A stretch of DNA of 13,914 bases from Alphaproteobacteria bacterium (GCA_016869915.1 VGDA01000043.1:1-13914), one strand, 5' to 3'. Shown: positions 5,592-13,914, numbered from the stretch's first letter. Translations and numbers: made by a program. The notes: a model not told the origin generated them from the letters alone.

Positions 5592-7361
5592 ATGTTCAAA
5601 GACGAAAACCAGAAGAACCTCATCCTCGCGATCGTCATCTCGGTCGCCATCGTGCTCGGCTGGCAGCTCTGGATCGAGGGCCCGCGCCTCGAGAAGGAGC
5701 GCGCCGCGCGCCAGCAGGCCAGCGGGCAGCAGGCCGCGCCGGCCACCGGCGCGCCGCCGCCCGCAGGCGCGCCCGCCGCGCAGCCCGGCACCGCCGCCGC
5801 CCCGCTCGCCGCCGGCGCGGTCGCCGCGCCCGCCGACCGCGCCGCGGTCGTCGCGCAATCGCCGCGTGTGCGCATCGAGACGCCGGCCGTGCGCGGCTCG
5901 ATCCGCCTCCTCGGCGGCCAGCTCGACGACATCCGCCTCGCGCGCTACCACGAAGCCGCGGACCCGACGAGCCCGCTGATCACGCTGCTCTCGCCGCAGG
6001 GCTCACCCGATCCCTACCTCGCGGAGTTCGGCTGGGTCTCGGCGAATGCAGGCCTCGCCCTGCCCGGCGGCCAGACGCAGTGGACCGCCGACCGCGACAC
6101 GCTCACGCCGGGCAACCCCGTCACGCTGGCCTGGAGCAACGGCGCCGGCCTGCGCTTCCAGCGCCGCATCTCGATCGACGGCGACTTCATGTTCGAGGTC
6201 GTCGACAGCGTCGTGAACGAGGGTCGCGAGCCCGTGCAACTCCAGCCCTATGGCCGGGTGCAGCGCGTCGGCACGCCCAAGACTCTTGGCTTCTACATCC
6301 TCCACGAGGGGCCGATCGGCGTGTTCAACGGCGTGCTCAACGAGCCGAGCTACGACGACGTGAAGAAGAAGGGCCGGATCGAGGCCGCGTCCACCGGCGG
6401 CTGGCTCGGCATCACCGACAAGTACTGGCTCGTGGCGCTGGTCCCGGACCAGAAGGCGCAGAAGCAGGCGCGCTTCGTGCACAGCACGCAGCAGGGCCGA
6501 GACGCCTACCAGGCGGACTACATCACCGGCACGATCGAGGTCGCCCCCGGCGCCTCCGCCTCGACGACCAACCGCCTCTTCGCCGGGGCCAAGGAAGTGC
6601 GCCTGCTCGACGACTACGAGGACAGGTTCGGCATAGCGCGCTTCGACCGCGCCGTGGACTTCGGCTGGTTCTACTGGCTGACCAAGCCGATCTTCTACGT
6701 GCTCGACTTCTTCTTCCGCCTGCTCGGCAATTTCGGCCTCGCCATCCTGCTGCTGACGCTCTGCGTCAAGGCGGTGTTCTTCCCGCTCGCGAACAAGTCG
6801 TACCGCGCGATGAGCAAGATGAAGCTCCTGCAGCCGGAGATCGAGAAGCTCAAGGCGCTGCACGGCGCCGACCAGCAGAAGATGTCGCAGGCGATGATGG
6901 AGCTCTACCGCAAGTCGGGCGCCAACCCGCTCGCGGGCTGCCTGCCCGTCATCATCCAGATCCCCGTCTTCTTCGCGCTCTACAAGGTGCTGTTCGTCAC
7001 CATCGAGATGCGCCACGCGCCCTTCTACGGCTGGATCGTGGACCTCTCGGCGAGCGACCCGACCTCGGTCTTCAACCTCTTCGGGCTGCTGCCCTGGGGC
7101 GCGCCCGAGGTCTGGCTGCTCGGCGCCACGATGGGCGCCTGGCCGCTGATCATGGGCCTGACGATGTTCCTGCAGCAGAAGCTGAACCCGGCCCCGCCGG
7201 ACCCCATCCAGGCGAAGATCTTCATGTTCATGCCGGTGCTGTTCACCTTCATGCTCGCCTCCTTTCCAGCCGGCCTCGTGATCTACTGGGCCTGGAACAA
7301 CATCCTCTCGGTGGCGCAGCAATGGGTGATCATGAGGCAGACGGCGGCGGAGAAGGGCTGA
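5592..7361 (+). CDS. yidC: Membrane protein insertase YidC (Oxa1 family)
   Basis: A 589-residue inner-membrane insertase that works alone or with SecYEG. Residues 1-28 are the first transmembrane helix (after MFKDENQKNL). Residues 36-88 form an Ala/Pro/Gln-rich flexible linker, followed by the periplasmic beta-supersandwich domain (about 90-345). The conserved insertase domain begins near 355 (DFGWFYWLTKPIFYVLDFF). TM2 (about 378-398) carries K393 where E. coli has the groove Arg366; a basic residue is therefore kept. Next come the cytoplasmic C1 hairpin (KMKLLQPEIEKLKALH, 409-424), YRKSGANPLAGCLPVIIQIPVF (439-460, TM3), TM4 and TM5 around 500-525, and KIFMFMPVLFTFMLASFPAGLVIYW (542-566, TM6). 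The layout is that of Gram-negative YidC, which has the large periplasmic domain. The C-terminus ends soon after TM6 with a short tail. It follows yidD by 8 bases, and its last 40 bases contain the likely yihA start. Confidence 0.97.
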   Translation: MFKDENQKNLILAIVISVAIVLGWQLWIEGPRLEKERAARQQASGQQAAPATGAPPPAGAPAAQPGTAAAPLAAGAVAAPADRAAVVAQSPRVRIETPAVRGSIRLLGGQLDDIRLARYHEAADPTSPLITLLSPQGSPDPYLAEFGWVSANAGLALPGGQTQWTADRDTLTPGNPVTLAWSNGAGLRFQRRISIDGDFMFEVVDSVVNEGREPVQLQPYGRVQRVGTPKTLGFYILHEGPIGVFNGVLNEPSYDDVKKKGRIEAASTGGWLGITDKYWLVALVPDQKAQKQARFVHSTQQGRDAYQADYITGTIEVAPGASASTTNRLFAGAKEVRLLDDYEDRFGIARFDRAVDFGWFYWLTKPIFYVLDFFFRLLGNFGLAILLLTLCVKAVFFPLANKSYRAMSKMKLLQPEIEKLKALHGADQQKMSQAMMELYRKSGANPLAGCLPVIIQIPVFFALYKVLFVTIEMRHAPFYGWIVDLSASDPTSVFNLFGLLPWGAPEVWLLGATMGAWPLIMGLTMFLQQKLNPAPPDPIQAKIFMFMPVLFTFMLASFPAGLVIYWAWNNILSVAQQWVIMRQTAAEKG

Positions 7362-8002
7362 GCCCCGAGGCGCTCGAGGCGGGGCGCCTCCTCTTCGCGT
7401 CGCACTGCGCGTTCTTCCACGCCGCGCAGCGCGCGGACGACCTGCCGGCGCGCCGTGCGCCGGAGATCGCCTTCGCGGGCCGCTCCAACGTGGGCAAGTC
7501 GAGCCTGCTCAACGCGCTCGCCGGCCACGCCGCGCTCGCGCGGACGTCGAAGGAACCGGGACGCACGCAGCAGCTCAACTTCTTCGCGCTCGGCCCCGAC
7601 GCGGCCGGCCACCGGCTCGTGCTCGTCGACATGCCGGGCTACGGCTTCGCGCGCGTCTCGCGCTCGCTGCTCAAGCAGTGGTCGGCGCTGATCCGGCAAT
7701 ACCTGCGCGGCCGCTCGGCGCTGGCGCGCGTGCTGGTCCTGGTCGACGCGCGGCACGGGCCCAAGCCGCTCGACCGCGAGCTCTTCGCGCTGCTCGACGA
7801 GGCCGCGCTCAGCTGGCAGGTCGTGCTGACGAAATGCGACCAGCTGCCGCCCGCCGAGCTGCGCCGGCGCGTCGCCGAGGTCGCGGCCGAGGCGGCCAGG
7901 CATCCCGCCGGCCACCCGCATGTCCATGCCACGAGCGCGCAGACCGGCGCGGGCATCGCCGAGCTGCGCGCGGCGCTGGCGGGCCTCGCCACCTTCGGCT
8001 AG
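7322..8002 (+). CDS. yihA: Ribosome biogenesis GTPase YihA/YsxC (EngB)
   Basis: A 226-residue GTPase of the EngB family, needed for assembly of the large ribosomal subunit. All guanine nucleotide motifs are present: G1 GRSNVGKS (53-60), G2 Thr in GRTQQLNFF (80-88), G3 DMPGYG (103-108), G4 TKCD (170-173) and G5 SAQTG (205-209). The N-terminal ALEAGRLLFASHCAFF (17-32) is also typical. Start: ATG 7322 is the only normal start codon before the conserved region, and it lies inside yidC, giving a 40-base overlap in another frame. The alternative is a CTG at 7358 that overlaps the yidC stop as CTGA and has GGAGAAGGG just upstream; it would give a 214-residue protein that still has the whole family core. 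Length is normal for EngB. It lies between yidC and argB, the usual alphaproteobacterial order. Confidence 0.93.
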   Translation: MGDHEADGGGEGLSPEALEAGRLLFASHCAFFHAAQRADDLPARRAPEIAFAGRSNVGKSSLLNALAGHAALARTSKEPGRTQQLNFFALGPDAAGHRLVLVDMPGYGFARVSRSLLKQWSALIRQYLRGRSALARVLVLVDARHGPKPLDRELFALLDEAALSWQVVLTKCDQLPPAELRRRVAEVAAEAARHPAGHPHVHATSAQTGAGIAELRAALAGLATFG

Positions 8003-8031
8003 ACAATCCGCGATCCAGGGGGTCGTCCCGC

Positions 8032-8958
8032 ATGACTGAGAACGCAAGGAAACCCGCGTCCGGCGTGGCCCCCGAGGCCATAGCCAAGAGCCGCGTGCTC
8101 GCCGAGGCCCTGCCCTTCATGCGCCGCTACGCCGGCCGCACCGTGGTCGTGAAGTATGGCGGCCACGCGATGGGCGACGCCGCGGTCGCGGCCGAGTTCG
8201 CGCGCGACGTCGTGCTGCTGCGCCAGGTCGGGATCAACCCGATCGTCGTGCATGGCGGCGGGCCGCAGATCGCGCAGATGCTCGATCGCCTCGCCATCAA
8301 GTCGAGCTTCGTCGACGGGCTGCGCGTCACCGACGCCAAGGCCGTCGAGGTCGTCGAGATGGTCCTCGCGGGCTCCATCAACAAGCAGCTTGCCGCCGCG
8401 ATCACGCGCGCGGGCGGCCTCGCGATCGGGCTCTCCGGCCGCGACGGCCACCTGATCCGCGCGCGCAAGGCGATGCGCGTGCGCCGCGACCCCGCGACCG
8501 GCAGGGACGAGCATGTCGACCTCGGCTTCGTCGGCGAGCCGGACATGGTCAACGCGCACCTGCTCGAGACGCTGGCGAATTCGGGCATCATCCCGGTGAT
8601 CGCGCCCGTCGGGTTCGGCCCGGACGGCGAGACCTACAACATCAACGCGGACACGGCGGCGGGCGCCATCGCCGGCGCGATGCGCGCGACGCGGCTGCTG
8701 ATGATGACCGACGTGTCGGGCGTGCTCGACGGCGAGAAGAACCTGCTCCAGCACCTGTCGCCGCAGCGCGTGCAGGAGATGATCGCCGATGGCACGATCT
8801 CCGGCGGGATGATCCCGAAGGTGGAGACCTGCCTCTCGGCGGTCGCGCAGGGCGTGGAGGGCGCGGTCATCCTCGACGGGCGCCTGTCGCACGCGATCCT
8901 GCTCGAGCTCTTCACCGATGGCGGGATCGGCACCCTTATCGGTCGCGCCCCTGGCTGA
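8032..8958 (+). CDS. argB: Acetylglutamate kinase
   Basis: A 308-residue cytosolic kinase that phosphorylates N-acetyl-L-glutamate, the second step of arginine synthesis. The amino acid kinase fold is complete: VVVKYGGHAM (38-47, K41 for phosphate binding), VVHGGGPQI (72-80), SGRDGHLI (135-142), ETYNINADTAAG (200-211), LLMMTDVSGVLD (222-233) and ISGGMIPKVETC (256-267, K263). The roughly 30-residue N-terminal extension before the kinase core (PEAIAKSRVLAEALPFMRRY) resembles the helix found in arginine-inhibited hexameric enzymes, so feedback inhibition by arginine is likely but inferred. Start ATG 8032 has AGGGGG about 9 bases upstream. It lies 29 bases after yihA and ends the operon; its last 23 bases overlap the 3' end of the convergent DUF2336 gene. 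Confidence 0.95.
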   Translation: MTENARKPASGVAPEAIAKSRVLAEALPFMRRYAGRTVVVKYGGHAMGDAAVAAEFARDVVLLRQVGINPIVVHGGGPQIAQMLDRLAIKSSFVDGLRVTDAKAVEVVEMVLAGSINKQLAAAITRAGGLAIGLSGRDGHLIRARKAMRVRRDPATGRDEHVDLGFVGEPDMVNAHLLETLANSGIIPVIAPVGFGPDGETYNINADTAAGAIAGAMRATRLLMMTDVSGVLDGEKNLLQHLSPQRVQEMIADGTISGGMIPKVETCLSAVAQGVEGAVILDGRLSHAILLELFTDGGIGTLIGRAPG

Positions 8959-10204
8959 CGGGGCGCAGCTGGGCGTCGGTGATCCCGAAGAACTCCAGGT
9001 GCCAGACCATCTCGTCGGGCGTGAGGGGCCACTCGCCGTTGCGCGGCGCGAGCGCCTGACGCGGCGACAGGCCGCCCATGCGCAGCTGCAGCTGGTAGGC
9101 GAGGCGCGGACCTAGCCGCGCGCGCCAGGCCAGCGCCACCATGCCCTTGGCGCTGCGCCCGCTGATGACGCGGTCGAAGATCTCGGGCTCCGTGCGCGCG
9201 AGCGCGGCGACGGCGGCGCGCACGAAGGGGCGGTCGCCCTTGTCGAGCGCCTCGAAGACGGCGTCCTCGTCGAGACTTCCTTCCGCGCGCAGGCGGCGGA
9301 CCTTGTCCTCGACGAGCTCGATCTTCTCCTCGGGCTCCGCCTCGGCCTCCCTGGCAGGCTCCTCACCCTCGGCCTTGTGCGCGCCGAGGGCGTTCGCGAT
9401 CGCGACGCGCGTCTTCGGGTCGAGGTCCTTGCGCTGCTGCAGCCGCGCGACCAGCGCCTCCGCGACGAAGGCGGCGAGCCGGCTCAGCAGGCGCTGCGGC
9501 ATCACCGGCCTGTCGACCAGCGGCGGGTGCCACTCCACCTGGCCGGGCGCGCGCTCCACGAGCGCGTCGAGCGTCTCCTCGCGGACCTGCGCCAGCGGGT
9601 TGGCGAGCAGCGTCGCGACGGCGGCGGTGTCGTTCGAGTAGGCGATCGCGTCGGCCACCGCGGCCGTCACCGGGTCGCGCGAGGCGATGGCGCCGAGCGC
9701 GCCGCGCGCGTGGCGGCCGGCGATGATCTCCAGCAGGTCCGCCTCGCCGAGCATCGGCGAGAAGCGCAGCACCGGCTCGGCGACCAGCAGCGCCATGTCG
9801 GTGGCGAGGATCTTGACGATGTCGGCGGGGACGCAGTCGAGGCGCTTGATCGCCTCCGAGAGCACGGCGCGGACCTTCTCCGCCTCGTCGCGCGCCAGCT
9901 GCTCGACCATCTTGAGGACGCGATCGCGCACCGAGGCGCGCGCGGCGTCCGAGAGGCCGGGCAGGAGCCTGGCGAGCTTGGGGCCGAGGCCCGAGCGGAC
10001 ATCGACGTCCTGGTCGAGGACGAGTATGGCGTCGGCCTGCCACGGCGTGGCGTCGTTGCCCGCGACCTCCTGGCGGACCTCGGCGTTGGCGTCGCCGGCG
10101 AGGAAGTAGAGCAGTTCGGGCGTCAGGTCCTTCCGGCGCGCGAGGCCGCGGCGCTGCTCGACGCTGCCCGTCCGCGCGAGCGCCTTGTCCCGCTCGACGC
10201 TCAT
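8936..10204 (-). CDS. DUF2336 domain-containing protein (HEAT-like helical repeats)
   Basis: A 422-residue soluble, mostly helical protein. No signal peptide or membrane helix is visible. The first ~230 residues are built of HEAT-like helix pairs: a segment with DLTPELLYFLAGDANAEVRQ (26-45), another with DQDVDVRSGLGPKLARLLPG (64-83), then LVAEPVLRFSPMLGEADLLE (139-158) and ALGAIASRDPVTAAVADAI. The segment around residues 139-190 matches what I recall of DUF2336, a family found mainly in Alphaproteobacteria and of unknown function. A highly charged Glu-rich linker (about 277-300) separates this from a C-terminal helical part that ends with a Trp-rich stretch (EWPLTPDEMVWHLEFFGI). HEAT-like folds usually bind other proteins. 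Its ATG overlaps the stop of the diguanylate cyclase gene (ATGA, 10204-10201), so the two are almost certainly made together and may act together. The stop TAA lies 23 bases inside argB. Confidence 0.85.
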   Translation of the reverse strand: MSVERDKALARTGSVEQRRGLARRKDLTPELLYFLAGDANAEVRQEVAGNDATPWQADAILVLDQDVDVRSGLGPKLARLLPGLSDAARASVRDRVLKMVEQLARDEAEKVRAVLSEAIKRLDCVPADIVKILATDMALLVAEPVLRFSPMLGEADLLEIIAGRHARGALGAIASRDPVTAAVADAIAYSNDTAAVATLLANPLAQVREETLDALVERAPGQVEWHPPLVDRPVMPQRLLSRLAAFVAEALVARLQQRKDLDPKTRVAIANALGAHKAEGEEPAREAEAEPEEKIELVEDKVRRLRAEGSLDEDAVFEALDKGDRPFVRAAVAALARTEPEIFDRVISGRSAKGMVALAWRARLGPRLAYQLQLRMGGLSPRQALAPRNGEWPLTPDEMVWHLEFFGITDAQLRPVSQGRDR

Positions 10205-11880
10205 GGAGCGATCCTCGCGGGCGCGATCGCGAGGCGTCCCTTGCCGCCGCGCTTGGCCTCGTACATCGCCGCGTCGGCGCGCTCGATCAGTCGGTCGATG
10301 CCGTCCTCGGCGCGCGGGTCGACCGCGACGATGCCGACGGAGATGCCGAGCGGAAGGAGCGCCGAGGCCGACATGTCGGCGATCTCGTCGCGTATCGCGA
10401 GCAGTTCACGGCCCCTGCGCTCGGCGCCATCCGGGTCGGCCTCGTCGAGCCACAGCGCGAACTCGTCGCCGCCGACGCGCGCGACGAGGTCGCTCGCCCG
10501 CGCGCCGCGGCGCAGGCGGTCGGCGATGCGCCGCAGGGCGCCGTCGCCCGCCGCGTGGCCGTGCAGGTCGTTCACGGCCTTGAAGTTGTCGACGTCGACA
10601 TAGACCAGCGCCGCAGGGCGCGCGGAGCGGCGTGCCGCCGCGAGGCGGATCGCCATGTCGCCGAGGAAGGCGCGGCGGTTGAGCAGCCCCGTCAGGGGGT
10701 CGGTGCGCGCCTGGCGCTCGAGTTCCTCCTGCAGCGAGATCTGCGCGAGCGCGAGGCCGAACTGGGTGGCGATGCGGTCGAAGAGCGCGACGTCGCCGAC
10801 CGGCCAGGCCGGGTCGTGCTCGCCGCGCGAGAGCATGAGGGCGCCGTTGATGCGGTGGCGGAAGGCGGTGGCGCGCAGCAGGCGCCGCCCCTCGCCGATC
10901 GGCGCGTCGGGCGGCGAACCGGCCTCGAGCGCCTTGAGGTCCGGCACCTCCGCCGGCTCGGCGCCCAGCGTCGCGGCGAGCACGAAGCCACCGGACTCGC
11001 GCCGCCAGACCTGGCCGCCCGCCGCGCCATAGGCGCGCACGCAGGAGCGCAGCGCGGCGGCGATGCCGCCATCGGCGTCCTCGGCATCGACGAGCGCGCG
11101 CAGGACATGCGCGAGGATGCGGTCGCGCGTCTCGCTCTCGGCGAGCTCGGTCTCGCGCTCGTTCGCGGCCGTGACGTCGCGCGCGACGCCGCGCGCGCCG
11201 CGCCATGCGCCGGACGGCGAGAAGAGTGGCATCGCCGAGACGGAAAGCAGGGCCGGCTCGCCATCGCGCCTGCTGGTCCAGAACTGCACGTCGTCTATGT
11301 GCTCGAGGGCGAGGAAGGGCGATGCCTCGGCGGCGCCGAACTCCTCGCCCGCCGGGCGCAGCACGTCGCGCGCCGGGGACCCGATCAGCTCGCGCGCCTC
11401 GAACCCGATCGCGCCGCGCGCGGAGACGAAGGAGAACACGCCGGCGGCGTCGACCTCCCACGCGAAGTCGCTGGAGATGTCGACGAGGTCCTTGTAGCGC
11501 GAGCGGGACTCGGCGAGCGCCTCGTTGAGGTTGTCGGTCAGCGAGCGGTCGCGGCCGAGCAGCAGCACGCCATCGGCGAGCGGGACGAAGGCGACGTCGA
11601 GGCGCCTCGGCGTGGGCGAGGACGCATCGAGGGAATCGAAGAGCGAGAAGCCGCCGACCGCGGTCGCGAGGCCCTTGAGCCCGCCGGGCCGCGCATCGAC
11701 CGCGTCGAGCAGCGGCGGCGCGGCGTCGTTCATGTCGAGCACCTGGCCCGCCGCGTCGACGAAGGCGGCAGGACCGGGATAGCGCCGGCACAGTTCCGTG
11801 AATCGCGGTTGCGCCATCGCCTGGAGGGCGCGCGAGGGAAGCGTTTGGCGGCGGCGCTTCGCGGGCATCGTGGGTGGCAT
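10201..11880 (-). CDS. Diguanylate cyclase with PAS, PAS-like and GAF sensor domains
   Basis: A 559-residue protein that should make the second messenger cyclic di-GMP from two GTP. The C-terminal GGDEF domain (about 390-550) has DPLTGLLNRRAF (394-405), metal-binding YVDVDNFKAVND (427-438), an intact GGDEF (470-474) and the product-inhibition I-site RASD (461-464) five residues before it, so it looks active and feedback-inhibited. Upstream are a divergent PAS-like region (about 30-110), a PAS domain (about 122-238, with SRYKDLVDISSDFAWEVD and a GVARDVTA end) and a GAF-like domain (about 250-383). No membrane helices are seen, so it is probably a cytosolic sensor; the ligand is unknown. Start: ATG 11880 is one of several in-frame choices (TTG 11931, ATG 11868, ATG 11817), none with a strong ribosome binding site. 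It is transcribed divergently from dapD and coupled to the DUF2336 gene. Confidence 0.88.
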   Translation of the reverse strand: MPPTMPAKRRRQTLPSRALQAMAQPRFTELCRRYPGPAAFVDAAGQVLDMNDAAPPLLDAVDARPGGLKGLATAVGGFSLFDSLDASSPTPRRLDVAFVPLADGVLLLGRDRSLTDNLNEALAESRSRYKDLVDISSDFAWEVDAAGVFSFVSARGAIGFEARELIGSPARDVLRPAGEEFGAAEASPFLALEHIDDVQFWTSRRDGEPALLSVSAMPLFSPSGAWRGARGVARDVTAANERETELAESETRDRILAHVLRALVDAEDADGGIAAALRSCVRAYGAAGGQVWRRESGGFVLAATLGAEPAEVPDLKALEAGSPPDAPIGEGRRLLRATAFRHRINGALMLSRGEHDPAWPVGDVALFDRIATQFGLALAQISLQEELERQARTDPLTGLLNRRAFLGDMAIRLAAARRSARPAALVYVDVDNFKAVNDLHGHAAGDGALRRIADRLRRGARASDLVARVGGDEFALWLDEADPDGAERRGRELLAIRDEIADMSASALLPLGISVGIVAVDPRAEDGIDRLIERADAAMYEAKRGGKGRLAIAPARIAP

Positions 11881-11938
11881 GGCGGGAGGGTGCTGGCGAC
11901 CAGGCTGTCGATTGGAATGAATGCGACCCAAGCCTGCT

Positions 11939-11955
11939 GGAATCAGGTTAATTCC
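11939..11955. promoter_or_regulatory. Short inverted repeat with a GANTC site and TTAACC half-site in the dapD/cyclase divergent region
   Basis: GGAAT (11939-11943) and ATTCC (11951-11955) form 5-bp arms around a 7-base spacer. This is one of the few AT-rich patches in the window. It contains GAATC (11940-11944), a GANTC site of the alphaproteobacterial cell-cycle methylase CcrM, and on the minus strand TTAACC (11951-11946), which resembles half of a CtrA binding site. It lies 59 bases upstream of the cyclase ATG used here and 99 bases before dapD. Function as an operator is speculative. Confidence 0.3.
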
Positions 11956-11993
11956 CCGTGAACGAAAGCCTGGGCGTCGACCGGGCGGCCTCG

Positions 11994-12022
11994 TTGACTG
12001 GGGGCGCGTTCCCGACCATCTT
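11994..12022 (+). promoter_or_regulatory. Candidate promoter for dapD-dapE
   Basis: TTGACT (11994-11999), the same -35 hexamer as in the rpmH promoter, is followed after 17 bases by CATCTT (12017-12022), a partial -10 match. A start near 12029 would leave a leader of about 25 bases before the dapD ATG at 12055. The position is right, the -10 is weak. Confidence 0.4.
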
Positions 12023-12054
12023 CGCGCGCCTCATCCAACCGGACGGAAACCGCC

Positions 12055-12893
<839 letters not shown>

Positions 12894-12897
<4 letters not shown>

Positions 12898-13914
12898 CCG
12901 CGGGGGCGGCGATGGCGGGGGTCGATCCCGTCGGCCTCGCGCAGGCCCTGATCCGCCGCCCCTCGGTGACCCCCAGGGACGAGGGCGTGCTGGGCGTGCT
13001 CGAGGCCGCGCTCGGCCCGCTCGGCTTTCGCTGCGAGCGCATGCCGTTCTCCGAGCCCGGCACGCCCGACGTCGACAACCTCTACGCCCGCATCGGCACC
13101 GGCGGCCCGCATTTCTGCTTCGCGGGCCACAGCGACGTCGTGCCGGTCGGCGACCTCAACGGCTGGTCGATCGCGCCCTTCGCGGGCGAGGTCCATAACG
13201 GCACGCTCTACGGCCGCGGCGCCGCCGACATGAAGGGCGCGATCGCGGCCTTCGTCGCGGCGGCGCAGCGCTTCCTCGCCGCGCGCGGCGCGGGCTTCGG
13301 CGGCTCGATCAGCCTGCTGGTCACCGGCGACGAGGAAGGCCCCTCGATCAACGGAACGCGCAAGATGCTCGACCTGCTCGCGGGCCGCGGCGAGGGCTTC
13401 GACGCCTGCATCGTCGGCGAGCCCACCAGCGAGAGCGTGCTCGGCGACATGGCCAAGATCGGCCGCCGCGGCAGCATGAACGTCACCATCGAGGTGACGG
13501 GGGTGCAGGGCCATGTCGGCTACCCGCATCTCGCCGACAACCCGATCCATGCGCTGCTGCGGATGCTGTCGGCGCTGACCGCGGAACCCATCGACGCCGG
13601 CAACGCGGCGTTCCAGCCCTCGAGCCTGCAGGTCACGACGATCGACGTCGGCAACCCGGCGACGAACGTGATCCCGGCGCGCGCGCGCGCGCGCTTCAAC
13701 ATCCGCTTCAACGACATGCATTCCTCGCGCACGCTCGATGCCTGGATCCGCCGGACGCTCGACGCCGCCGGCGGGCGCTACGCGCTCGCGGTCGAGGTCT
13801 CCGGCGAGTCGTTCCTGACGCCCGAGGGCCGGCTGAGCGCCATCCTCGTCGAGGCGGTGCAGGAGGTGACGGGCCGCAGGCCCGCGCTGAGCACCACCGG
13901 AGGCACGTCGGACG
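12894..13914 (+). CDS. dapE: Succinyl-diaminopimelate desuccinylase, 3' end outside the window
   Basis: The first 340 residues of a di-zinc M20 peptidase-family enzyme that releases succinate from N-succinyl-LL-diaminopimelate. The frame is open to the last base; roughly 40-50 residues should be missing. Visible metal and catalytic residues: H79 in AGHSDVVP (78-84), D112 in YGRGAADMKG (106-115), E147 (general base) and E148 in TGDEEGPS (144-151), and E176 in GEPTS (175-179). H207 in GVQGHVGYPH (203-212) fits the residue donated across the dimer. The dimerisation domain spans about 185-300 and contains NVIPARARARFNIRFND, and the window ends in STTGGTSD, the start of the conserved C-terminal motif; the last zinc-ligand His lies beyond. 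ATG 12894 overlaps the dapD stop (ATGA); ATG 12912 is an alternative start six residues in. Confidence 0.96.
13677..13694. repeat. (GC)9 dinucleotide run inside dapE
   Basis: Eighteen bases of uninterrupted alternating G and C encode the Ala-Arg repeat at residues 262-267 of DapE (IPARARARF). The protein frame is intact here. Such a run can slip during replication and would then break dapE. Confidence 0.6.

Noticed and set aside
5357..8002. An 881-codon frame across yidD and yidC that continues into yihA
   Set aside because: Only the part after 7322 resembles a protein family (EngB GTPase). The upstream part is Arg/Ala-rich shadow of yidC, so it is not a fusion gene.
9377..10603. 408-codon plus-strand frame opposite the DUF2336 gene
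   Set aside because: Arg/Ala/Val-rich composition without motifs; the minus strand frame has clear helical repeats and an ATGA link to its partner.
11881..11931. Longer diguanylate cyclase start at TTG 11931
   Set aside because: The extra 17 residues (His/Arg/Pro-rich) belong to no domain, the codon has no good ribosome binding site, and the ATG at 11880 or later leaves all domains intact.
13677..13694. GC dinucleotide run as a regulatory Z-DNA element
   Set aside because: It lies in the middle of the dapE coding sequence, is short, and is explained by the Ala-Arg codons; no regulatory role can be supported.

Overview
The window is a very GC-rich (roughly 70% by eye), densely packed chromosomal segment. 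It most likely comes from an alphaproteobacterium, probably the Hyphomicrobiales/Rhizobiales side or a close relative. The reasons are the order rpmH-rnpA-yidD-yidC-yihA-argB, followed nearby by dapD-dapE, and the presence of DUF2336 and DUF6134 proteins, families I associate mainly with Alphaproteobacteria. The species cannot be named from this. I see no tRNA, rRNA, IS element, phage gene or CRISPR array, and no gene-free stretch longer than about 225 bases.

Layout. Positions 1-1036 (+) hold the tail of an EamA-type membrane transporter and a secreted DUF6134 protein with a Tat-like signal. Positions 1071-4535 (-) form a likely operon, transcribed right to left: gamma-glutamyltransferase, an RlmI-type rRNA methyltransferase and a small DUF2237 protein. 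A 222-base divergent region follows and carries the clearest promoter in the window. Positions 4758-8958 (+) hold the ribosome/membrane-insertion operon: rpmH (ribosomal protein L34, TTG start, only 45 codons), rnpA (RNase P protein), yidD, yidC, yihA (ribosome-assembly GTPase) and argB (acetylglutamate kinase). Its genes are separated by a few tens of bases at most, and some overlap.

Positions 8936-11880 (-) are a two-gene signalling cassette: a PAS-PAS-GAF-GGDEF diguanylate cyclase with intact catalytic and inhibitory sites, coupled by an ATGA overlap to a DUF2336 helical-repeat protein. It sits between two biosynthetic blocks that run the other way. Positions 12055-13914 (+) hold dapD and dapE, two steps of the succinylase lysine/diaminopimelate pathway, joined by an ATGA overlap; dapE runs off the end.

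Most of the window is housekeeping. The pieces without an established role are the DUF6134 protein, the DUF2237 protein with its ggt/rlmI neighbours, and the cyclic-di-GMP cyclase/DUF2336 pair with its divergent control region. No clearly new system is visible; the cyclase/DUF2336 pair is the most plausible candidate for undescribed biology. Because of the high GC, very long spurious open frames run antisense to or alongside nearly every gene and should be ignored.
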